DNA of 64,000 nt. It comes from Halichondria panicea (Eukaryota; Porifera; Demospongiae; Suberitida; Halichondriidae). Position numbers and translations under genes: made by a program. Below, in pieces: positions 46,301 to 58,300 of this stretch (position 1 is its first letter; every line of letters begins with the position of its first letter). The notes under the pieces were generated by a model. The model ran no database searches and was not told where the DNA came from. It saw only the letters and a program-made list of their open reading frames with translations. The stretch covers positions 2,485,502 to 2,549,501 of the forward strand of contig NC_087393.1 of assembly GCF_963675165.1 (NCBI RefSeq), given 5' to 3'.

Positions 46301-49300
46301 TTACATGGACACTGACAAAACAGTGTCTACTCATTTAGATATACTAGTGCGCACACGAAAACCTTGTTCTCGAGTCTTGACTACAATACAATTGCTTGAC
46401 ACAACGGGATACTAGGTACGTATACTAAGTAAATTGTAGATATTACGTTATGTGATAGTTATATACACAGGTACGAGCCATTCATCCCGACTGCACGTGT
46501 TATAACTAGTTTATATCCCGAGGGCATAGCAACATAACACTGTCTTACAGTAACACAATATAAACTGCATAAAATGACAGAGACAACCCTAATAATAGAC
46601 AGCTCCATCTCTCTCTCTTCTAGGCGATATGTTCCAGTATCTGCAGCATATAAGATTGGCATGGATCAACAAATGGCTTGACACAAAATTGTTGGAGTTC
46701 CAACGTTGAAACCACTGCCTGCCCCACTTCTGCTGCTGCAAAACAGCCCCACCCCACTACTGCTGCTGCAAACTGCCACCCCACTGCTGTTCGAACAGCC
46801 CCTCGGCCTCACAACCAAGCCAAAGAAGCTCGCCTCTACTCAAGCCCCCAGCAAAAAGAGCCGCTTCTAGATGCTTAGTGCATTGGTGAAGCAGAATTGA
46901 CATGCATCACAAGGACTAGGTCTAGGAACACAACATCTTCCACAAAATGAACTTTGAAGCCTGCATGGTTGCAAAGAAGCAGTGGTGAACATTCCTGCAT
47001 GGCTAACTTACTTTGATACTTGTTATTTCTCGTGATGATGTTATTTCATTTAATATATGCATGTCTGTCTAATGCCAGAGGGGCATTTTGTGGTTAGTGC
47101 ATTATAACTTTGGTGCGCTACATATTGCACTTAGCAACAACGTAGCAACGGGATATAAGTCCCATAGTATATACCTCCTCAAAGCACTTTTGATTTTTCC
47201 CACGTAGATCTTATCAACTAGTGTCTAAACCAGATTATTTTGGAAGGGGAGATGTATGAACCATGAACATAATGGCGTTAGTAATCTTTGTATTGAGTTA
47301 TTGGGTTTTGTATCACATGAGTTAATGTTCACTTGTCTCGTGTCTAAACGTTATTATTGTCCTATTGTTACCCGAGGCCGTGCTGCGGCCAGCGGGTATA
47401 GTAGTCATTCGGTTGGTTTGTTTGTTTGTGTCTACTCACCTGGATGCCATAGCACTGCGTTTACAGCATGGATATAGCCTTCACACAACAGTTTTAACAA
47501 CAGCAAAGCTAAGAAACTAAGAAGCACGTTGGCCGGCTAACTCTACACAACACTCCTCTGCATGGTTCTATTTATTCAACAGTCAACAGCCTAGAGTTAG
47601 CACTTCAGTGCTCTCGTTAAATATTTGCTATAATAATTATAAAAAGGAGGCTCAGCATAGCGTTGGATCTGCATTTCTGTCTGGTAGAGCCCTATAGATC
47701 TTTCAGGTTACTGCATGGTCAAGCAATTAAAGCTTCCAAAAGCAAGGATCCAAACAGCAGCTCGCCTTTTACGTACTTTATAGTCCATTGACCGGCTCCT
47801 AACAAGAGGAGAAAGGACAAGAGTGTCACTGGCAGGGCATTCTTGTCAAATAAGGTCATTAGTCCTATACCAAGCTTGTAGTAAATCCAAAAACGTTATA
47901 AAAAAAAGCTATTATACCGTTCAACGTTTGAATTGTACCCTCGTCTTTGTGCCGCTTTAACTTTGACCTTCAGCTGGCTCGTCAATTGTCAACAACATGC
48001 ACTTCTATCATTGGCCTGAATCCCTGTTAAGGTAATTATAGCTAGAGCATACAGCTAGAGTACGTTTGGGGTGAGCAAGAGCGATTTGTCTATTAACTTG
48101 TTTGGAACACTGTAATGTGAAGAAGTATCAATTAAAGCGATTTCCTAAGAATGAAAAGCAACGAAAATGTAAGTTGATTCTCGACCTAGCTGTTTCTTTA
48201 AATAGATAGCTATATGTAGGTCTAGGTATGAATTTCATAAACTTCAAATATAGTAGGTACGTGGAGCTGGTCCGCCGCCCCGTAGCTTTCTCTGAATCTG
48301 GCCAGTCTTACTTCCCTCTCTTCAGCTGTTTCTTCGCTCTCGCTCCCTGTCTTTTTTTTAAATTGTTTCTTTGTTGTGTTTGTTGTTACAGATTATGCAC
48401 TTGCCATGTGCAACTGCACAAAATAGCTCACATAATTATATATAGCACATGCGCAATGAATAAACAACTTGAAATACATGCATACACTTGTTGTCTAGAG
48501 GGCATCGTTATGTAGCCTCGTTCCCAGGCCTTACTTTTTCTTGCTGTTGTCACTGTTCGTCCATAAATAGAAGGTAGCAAAAAAAGAATAGACAAAATGA
48601 AGCAGCAAAGAAAGAAATGGGCGTACAGTTAAGAAAAAGTGAGGCCTGGTTTGGGAAATCGCGTGATCCACAAGGATTTTTATGAACGTGGGCGATATGT
48701 AGCCCACAATCGTGACGTAAGGTATTCTCCCACGCATTCAGAGTTAATTATAAGACTGTACTGTACTGTACTGAGACAAGTCAGGGAACCAGCTCTGGTG
48801 GCAGTAGCTACCTGCTAGGGCCTAGATGAAAATAATGACTAAGCTATTAGTTTAGATCTAGCATTTAGAAAGACACAAGAAAGATAGGTGGTGATAGTCT
48901 GATAGAATCTAAACACACAATCTAGTAGATTTAGCTAGCTAAGCCTAAGCCTTAGGCTTAGTCTAGTCTTAGCTAGAATAATAGCTAGCTAGTGCTTGCA
49001 AACTTCCAGTTCCAAGTCCATGTCCAGGCAAAGTGTTATTAATAGATCTCTACGTGGGCAGTCCAACATCTCTAGCTCTGCATGCCCACGCTCATTTTCA
49101 CCCTTCTACCCTCACGCGACTTCCCGATACAGGCTCTCCTTTTTCCTAACTCTACGTCTATTTCTTTCTTTATTCCTCCAATTAATACCGTATTTTATCT
49201 CATTGAACAATTAATACAGTATTTTATCTTATTGAACGATTGTAATATCAAAACTGAGAACAGAAAAGAAAAAGGAGAGCCTGTGTAGAGGCTAATTGTT

Positions 49301-52300
49301 ATGAGTGGGATTACAATTGAATTTCCAAGATAGGCGGTCCTTATCTATACTAGGAGTTGATTGCAGTTAGTGTCACCCCCCCTCCATGAAGGCAATACCA
49401 TAGTTCGGTGGTTCAACCTTGCACCACCAACTAACAAAGTGCTGCTGGCGATATAGGCCCTTTCCTAGCTGTATTGCCCACATGTTGTGCATCATTGATA
49501 ACTGTATAACCTTCACGTACATTTTATAAAGGAGCACCTCTTTCCAAAATGTAAGGCATCAAGCAATGAATAAACATCAAATGACTGTACTCTTTTTCAA
49601 ATCACAGGTCACCTTTTGGACAGGAGCTCTTTAGCTAAAAGTCTCAGTTCAATACTTCTATGGTAAGCCATCGTTAATCAAATCTTTTGTTGTGTCCTAA
49701 ACCATTTACAGCTTGTTAATTCAACTGTCATACAGGTGTTTCCCTATACAATTGAGCCTCGATTATTCGAACCTCGATCATCCGAATTCTCGATTATTAA
49801 TTGGCTATAGTAAACACCCACTCGCATAATATGCATTAAGTGTCCACGTGGTTGAAAGCTTTTTGCGTTGCTGATTAGCAGAAGCAGCTAAATGCTTCAG
49901 CTTATAGCCTAACAGTATAGCTTGCTACCTTGTTCTGTCCACCGATGCATTATGTCCAAGACTAGAGCTCTGGACATTGTTTGCTGATTTTGCATGCAGA
50001 GAATTATTGATGGGCGTGGCTCTTTTTGAGTCATTTTGGTATCCGAACATTTCAACCATCCAGATGAGGTGGGGATACCAGGTGTTCGGATAATCGAGGC
50101 TTAACTGTAGATTTACAGATGCATAAGACTGGTTGTGTATATATGTGCCATGTAAATTCGTTTTGCACGTATGTACGAGTCGGTCTCGTAATAGAATAAA
50201 TTACCGTTGCTCGGACACATACGGTATACGGTATCGTACGGTCTACCCTGGATACTGCAGACTTTCACACAACTCAAAGTGTGTGTATCTTGTTACAGTT
50301 TGTACAATATTGATAGTGGTGTCAATCAGTACCTTGAGCTGTGTTTGCATGCTATGTATAAGTGTCAGTCCACTAATCTGTGGCATTCGTTAATTATATT
50401 TCCTATAGTTGGAAACTTTTTGTTACTTGTATTCGCTATACGGCATGTTACGCACTATACATGCAAGCAGAACAGTATAATACAAAATATAACATACATA
50501 TTGCATGCAATCATCAGTTGTGTTCAACTCAGTCGTATATTTTGTTTGAGTCTATATATGCATGGCTAGCATATATTGATAGACTGTAGCATCAGCCCAA
50601 AAGTACATGTATAGATCTCTATAATTATCATTCATACACATAATACTATGCTAATCAATCTTGCTCACCTATACGTATATTCAGGGTATATTCAGGTTAT
50701 AATTGTCGTCCTATAACTCTGTTGACATTGTTGCCTTTACTTATAGAGGTAGTGAGTAATGTGAAAGATATGCCAGTCTTTATTACCCATTCATTATATA
50801 CTATATGAATTCAATTTTGGAATTTTCCCAGGTAATTTCCCATACTGTTATCTGATTTTACCCATATATGGTTACTGCTCTTTGCAGCTCACTTGGAAGT
50901 TTGGAGCAAATAGTCAATTGCAAAAAACCACTTGAGATAAGTGTAACAGGTTACACAAGTAAACCACAATACTATATAGAACAAGGGACAAAGTTAAAAT
51001 TTTGGATTCAGATCTTTATGTGGATATATAGATCTCTAGCTATACCTAGTACAGTATTCAGCATAAACTACTGGTTGGGTAGCCATGAAAAACTAATCCT
51101 TACCAAGAGGAGTTAAGTGGCGTACTATGTCATTGTGGCAGAGAATTGGAGACTGGTTCAGCAGCAGGCTGTTTCTCAGTCAACAATTTAAAAAATAGCT
51201 AGACGAACAGGCAGTTTATTTCGTAATCAAGCTACTCCTACAGCCCAAACTGAGTACTTGTAGATAGAGATTTGGCCAAGTTGTGGTTTAGCTGTAAACT
51301 GTTACAAGTGGTTTTTTGCATTTTACAGTAATACTGTTTGCCAAAACTTCACGTGAGCTTATATGTGAGCTACAACAAATAGCATGAAAAACTACAACAA
51401 TAAAACATAAAGATCTGGTCTATTCCAAAATTTAAACTTTGTCCCTTGTTCTATAGTATTGTGGCTTACTTATGTAAACTGTTACACTTATCTCAAGTGG
51501 TTTTTTGCAATTTACTATTTGCCCCAAACTTCCAAGTGAGCTGCAAAGGGCAGTACATGTACATGTAGTAGATGTACTGCCCTTTGCAGCTCACTTGGAA
51601 GTTTAGGGCAAATGGTAAATTGCAAAAAACCACTTGAGATAAGTGTAACAGTTTACATAAGTAAACCACAATACTATAGAGCAAGGGACAAAGTTTAAAT
51701 TTTGGAACAGAAGATTCTGTAGACCAGATCTTTATGTGGATATATACAGATCTAGCTATACCTACAGTATATGTGGATATATAGATCTATAGCTATACCT
51801 GCAGTATTAAACTACTAGTTGGGTAACCAGGAAAAACTTAGTTATTAAGAGGTGTTAAGTGGCGGACTATGTGGCAGAGAATTGGAGACTGGTTCAGCAG
51901 CAGGCTGTTTCTCAGTCAACAATTTTAATTAAACGACAGGCAGTTTATGTCGTAATCAAGCTACCCCTAGAGCCCAAACTTTGTACCTACAGATAGCCAA
52001 TTTGTGGTTTAGCTGTAAACTGTTTCAAGCGGTTTTTTGCATTTTACAGTAATACTATTTGCTAAAACTTCACGTGAGCTGACATGACCTACAACAAATA
52101 GCGTGAAAAAACTACAACAACAAAACATAAAGATCTGCCTTGCTCTGTAGTATTGTGGTTTACTTATGTAAACTGTTACACTTATCTCAAGTGTTTTTTG
52201 CAATTTACTATTTGCCCCAAACTTCCAAGTGAGCTGCAAAGGGCAGTACCACTGAGCATTAAGAATTATGCTAGCTAAAATGATAGGCACACAAAATTCA

Positions 52301-55300
52301 GCTTAATAGGCCCAACATTTTCTTAAGTTTGGTAACTGTAAAAGGAAACATGAAGTTGGTGGAACCGACGATACGATATACCTAAGGGTAAATAGGCTAT
52401 CAGGAATGTATGAAGGAGAGTAAGCAACTACTGCATGTGTAATAGTTATTATACATGGCTAGTTTATTGGCCCGGTGCCAAGATCACTATCTACTACAAG
52501 GGCCAATAATCTGTTTGTGGCACAAATTGCCATTACCGTATAGCAGGTATTATAGTTCGTGGTTTTTGCTGATTAAGCATAATTATACTGTGAACATTTG
52601 TACCTAATTTAATATTGCATGCATGCATGCTGCAAAAAGGCGCAAAAACCTTTCTAAAGGCATTTCTGCGAAAGTTTATAACCTCGAAATATACCCACTA
52701 TATGGAAATTATACTTTGTTGCCTTGCAGACCAGGAGTGTATGAAAACACTCTTCATACCACTCTTGAAACCACAAATGCCTGAGAGGGTGTGTCCCTAT
52801 AAAAGCAATGATTTTAAAGTTTTCGGTGGAGGGTGGGGTAAGATCTCTCAAGAGGTCATTTTGGTCCAGTGCAATATGCCATATCAAGTGTATACGATAG
52901 AGAAGAGAGTATCGAACGTGGGCATACTGTACATCAGATATATGCAGAGAGTAACGTAACTTCCTGTATATGTCACAAGCTTGGAATTTACGTGGATGAT
53001 GTAATCTACTTTCTTGATAGATTACATCACCCACGCTTGGATTGGTCAGACAGTGTGCAAATTCCAAGCTTGTGACAGATACAGGAAGTCAACGTGACTT
53101 CCTGTATCTGTCACAAGCTTGGAATTTATTTGGGTGATGTAATCTACTTTCTTGATAGATTACATCACCCACGCTTGGATTTGTCAGTGTGCAAATTCCA
53201 AGCTTGTGACAGATACAGGAAGTCACGTTACTCTCTGCATACATCTGATACCAGAGGAGGTTGGACACGCGTCATAATGTTTTACGGAGGAAATGTGTGT
53301 GCATGGAGAGATATACGGAAACTTGCAGAGAACAGTAGCTATTCAGCCAAGTCAAAAGCCTGCAAGCGATTTTAGCACTTTATTCTAGTAGTAAATGATG
53401 CTAAACATACCCAATGAAACTAGAAACTGAGTAGCATAGTCATACTAGAAGCAATGAGCCAGAAACATAGATTAGTCAAACATCGAGTTGTTGCTGCATT
53501 TGCCTTTGTTTTTTTACTCCTGTCTTGATGTAGTAGCAGGTATAGCAATCATATTGTTAAACTACTACGACTCATTAACTAACAGGAGATATAATACAAG
53601 AGAGATAGACAAGTATATATAAGAATGGAGAGGAGTTAGGTAAAATGCTGACTCAGCAGGATCGAAAATGATCGATTTTAAGCGTATTCATGAGACTATT
53701 GATGACTATTAATGACTAACAGATGAATACGGATGACGCGTGTCCAGCCTCCTCTGATCTGATACACAATATGCCTACATTCGATACTCTCTCTCTATCA
53801 TAATAATTATACTCTTGGCCATATATATTGGCCCTACAATAGCCATAATTATACTGCATGGCCCTGCGTGTATTAGTGTATTTAGTGCATGTATTTATGG
53901 TGGGGCATAAGTCAAAAAGCAGTTTCATGCCCTATGTTTTGATATTATTGCAGTGCAATATATGCCGGGTTGCTATGGTAGTGTTGCAGCATGCCATCCA
54001 TACAGAGCACTGGATTGCTTTTGCATTTCCTTTGATCTCAGAGGTCAAAAGAGTTGGCACCTATGCAAACAACCACATTATTCTGTACCGGTAACACTTA
54101 TTATTATACGTAGTATATATACCTATGTATGTGCACACACCACTCTTTGCTCATTACACGCCCCCTTTTGCTCACAACTAGCTTCATCCAACGGAATCCA
54201 ACGTGTATCTTGCTGTACTTAAATATGATTAGTAAGTAAATGAAAAGTAAAAAATAACTAGATTGTAGGTACTAAAAAATGGTGTGCATCAATCTTCTTA
54301 TACATGTACAGGCTGTCACAGTGCTGCTCGTGTATATAGGTGAATGAATAAGCTACAACATAAGGAAACATAAGGTGGTGGGTTAATAGAACAGCAAAAA
54401 AAATTATAGTAGGTAATCGGTTAGGTGGGACGGTTTCCGGCTAAGGTCTGTTTGGGATTTTGTTACAATATTTATAGAGTTTGGCTAGCCTCTCTACACA
54501 GGCTCTCCTTTTTCTTTTTTCTATTCTCAGTCTTTATCACCTCGTTCAATAAGATAAAATACTGTACTAGGGGTACACATGGTGCAATCCTCGCTCAGCA
54601 TTAAATTTTGATCGGCTTATGACGTAATTTAGTCTTGCTTGGCTTATAACGTAATTTAGTCTTGCTTGGCTTATGACGTAATTTTCTTTTGTTGCGTAAT
54701 GATCGGCACGTAAGAAAGCTAGGTAAGCTAGGTTTGTGTATTCAATAAAGACAGTGTAGAACCTCTTTGTGAGATCCGAAGTGGGCCAGAGAGTCTTGTG
54801 TTGATGTACACTACATATTGTGAGAAGAGTAGGGTATAGAGAAGTAGCTAGATCTAGCTAGCTGGAGATGCTTGTGTAATGATCGTTTTTGTGGCGGATC
54901 GTCACGGTAAGAACCATAGTTGAAGTAAGTTCACTAACGGCTGTGCAGAGCTTCACTGCGGGATGAGAAGTCGTTCAGAGAGTCTTGTGTTGATGTAGAG
55001 TACCTGTGCTGAGTTTAGGACGAAACCGCTTGCCTGGAGAGCAACTGGAGCTAGATCTATAAATCGACCAATCACCACCACCACTACCACTACCACCACT
55101 ACCACCGTTGATCTCGATTGAACCTAGCATGATTATAGCCTCGCTTCGCTCGGAATTAATTGTTCAATGAGATAAAATATGGTATTAATTGGAGGAATAA
55201 AGAAAGGTATAGACGTAGAGTTAGGAAAAAGGAGAGCCTGTATTGGGAAGTCACGTGAGGGTAGAAGGGTGGTAGAAGGGTGAAAATGAGCGTGGGCATG

Positions 55301-58300
55301 CAGTGCTAGAGATGTTGGACTGCCCACGTAGAGATCTATGACTTTGCCTGCAGCAAGCTGAACATGGACTTGGAACTGGAAGTTTGCAAGCACTAGCTAT
55401 AGCTATTATTCTAGCTAAGCCTAAGGTATAGTATAGAGCTTAGCTAGATCTACTAGTCTAAATTGTGTGATCAGACTATCACCACCTATCTTTCTTGTGT
55501 CTTTCTAAATGCTAGATCTAAACTAATAGTCTTAGTCATCATTATCATCTAGGCCCTATAGCAGGTACATTTGTAGCTACTGCCACCATAGATAGAAGAG
55601 GAAGAGGGATTGGTAACGGAAGTACCCTCGTGTAACATCCGCTTTACCCGCGGTTTAATCGAGGCTGTGTCAAAAAGCTAAAGCTGTAGATGAGCGTGGT
55701 CCAGCTAGGCCAAGCTGATGGCATTTCTACACACAGTGTATAATATACCACAAGTATATATGCTCAGTCTGTGCAACTTACTCATATTTAAAGGTCTATA
55801 CCTATTTTAGCAGTTATAACCAGCACGCTTACACATTTTAGCAATACAAGACTATAAATAGCTGCTGTTTGCCTAAAACTTTACTGGAATGTCCCTTTTT
55901 ACTGGGTGTGGTCAGTCATTAGCAAGTACAACACGTGGCTCACAGACTGGGCGTGTTATAAATTGCTGAAAAAGATTATGTCTTGAGAAAACACAACTTT
56001 CTTATTTTGAGCGAGTTACCCAGCAAAATAGCCTTGTTTGTAGGGCGTAACGCGGATAGTTTTCAAGGTTTTACTACAGATTCAATGTAAAATGATCACG
56101 TGAACTGCTTTCGTTACCAATCCCTCTTACTCTTCTATCTATGCTGCCACCAGAGCTGGCCACGCTGGTTCCCTGACTTGTCTCAGTACCGCAGTACAGT
56201 CTTATTCTGAATGCGTGGGAGAATACCTTACTATACCTCTAAAAGTAGCGATTGCTGTGTTGACAATTATTTGTTTATGTCGCGTCCTAAATAGCTAGAG
56301 GTCAAACCATAGCCTCGATTCCAGGCCGCAAGAAACAAGCGGCCTATAATTGAGGACAGTAGAGTGACCTCCAATTAGATGCGACCCTCTAAATATGCAA
56401 CACCAGGACTTCACATAATTTTTCAACCTCCAAAAGAAACGACCTCTGGCTTCGTAATTATTCAAAAGTGTTGCTTTAAATCGAATAAATTTAAGGTACA
56501 CATCCTCCACAGTGCTCACAATTTAGCTAGTTTTAATTGGTTAGCCAGATTTCAAGCAGATCTAACGGCTAAATCAAAAATTACACCGAGTAAGCTCGAA
56601 TCTTCTAAGAAAAACTGTCTAGAAACACTTCACTTCCTTGATATTATATTTATGATCACACACCTGTTTTCACCTAAACGGATTTCCCATACATTGTATA
56701 TATAGCAACTTTTGGGGAAATATTTTTGATTCATATAATTATGCACACAATAATTATGGTTTATCAGCACAATTCTTACCCATCTTTAGCCTTGTTCCCA
56801 GGCCAATTTTTCCTTAATAGAACGAGGCTAACCAATCTTAAGATAATCATTTTAAGTACAACTATACTCACACATTTGGTGTAATCCTCTATAGATTATT
56901 AAAGTACCAGTTTGTGTACAATATCTACTTGGGAGGCTCCTTCATCCTACAGATAGTAATTCAGTAAACTAGCTGCAACATTATTTCTAAGCCTCACCTT
57001 AGCTTGTTGAGATGACCTGTATGCTGCTTCTGATAGTACAAATCGATTATAGCTGTCTACTATATAGATGCCAGTGAATATTATTGAAAGATATATATGA
57101 GATGCCGAGGTGCCGATACAGTTGTCTCAGCCGTATATATTACGGTTATGTTGCTATTCCCCCAGGTTACAGCACGGCACAGGATGCATGGCTCATAATT
57201 ATTGCAACCCTCGGGACGCTATAGGTGCCCTCGGTCTTCAGTGCTATATATGCCATACATCCCTCGTTGTGGTGTTAACTATAATTATGTCATTATGATG
57301 CAGTATTAATTATTATAGTGTGCATAATTATAGAGCTCACTATATATTATATGTTAAGTAAACTTTCTTGCATAAATATTGTTTACATTTACAGTTTGCA
57401 AAGAGGTGAGAGGCACATACAGGTGAAGATTAATGGCTGGTCTGATGTGAATATGTTCATCAAATTTGATAGCGTAAGTATTTTCGATCAGGGCAGTAAA
57501 CGTATACCTCACAATTCAGTCCAAAATGCAGGAGGCTGAATATGACTTATCTGATCAAGTATTCTTTGTAAGGTTTGTACCAATAATGAACAACCTGCTT
57601 CAGGTGCAGAGCCAGGAGCTATAATAATTATCTTTCTTCTCGTACTAAACTAGGCTATATACTTGGTAGCCATGCATGTACTATATATACATTACGTACT
57701 AGTTAATGCACGGTATTAGAATAGCAACCTTCTACACGAAAAGATTTTGCTATTCCTGATTCTGGAGAGACTGCAATGGCCTTCAACGTACTGGTAAGCA
57801 AAACTATAGCCTTTACTTGAGAATAAAGCCTTTATTAGCAAGATAGCATTGCTAGAAGCTTATAGAATCACTTAGCTGTACTGCATTGCAACCATGGAGC
57901 AGTTGTATAGCTATTATAAAATTCTATGGCTTAAAAATCAATTATTTTGACCACCAACCAGTGCTCCAACTACCCCAGCTGTGCTCTAACTGTTCCAAAA
58001 ATGCCAACCACAGAATAATAGAGCACGGTCTGTGGTTACTACAGTTGTAGATCCTAGTCTATGGCATTTGTTAGCATAGTTTTTCCTTTATTCTTTGTAC
58101 AAAAAAACTGCCTAGGAATGTGAAATGCCATATTATTGGTAGTACTTCGACCCCGTCAATATATTTGTGAGGATCTCAAGATCTGCAAGATGTATACAAT
58201 GTCAATCATGCAGATCATATTCGGCACTTCTTCTGTTTGAGAGCCCTGACAATGTCCTCACATCCCTGCCTCCTTCTTCCAACCCCGCCATGCAGAGACT

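Larger units (their letters stand above)
44377..49607. other. NPRL3 intron of 5.2 kb
   Basis: Besides the gypsy remnant and the 46191-46328 element it holds AT-rich DNA, a palindromic segment at 48533-48650 (CAGGCCTTACTTTTTCTT against AAGAAAAAGTGAGGCCTG) and the repeat arm at 48720-49293. No other exon fits the NPRL3 phase here. Confidence 0.5.

Noticed and set aside
52654-53067. 137-codon minus ORF and overlapping plus ORFs to 53375
   Set aside because: They run across the palindromic repeats; repeated peptides come from the tandem hairpins.
55133-55393. Minus ORF with twin at 49082-49288
   Set aside because: Shared peptide arises from the 48720/55140 inverted repeat pair.
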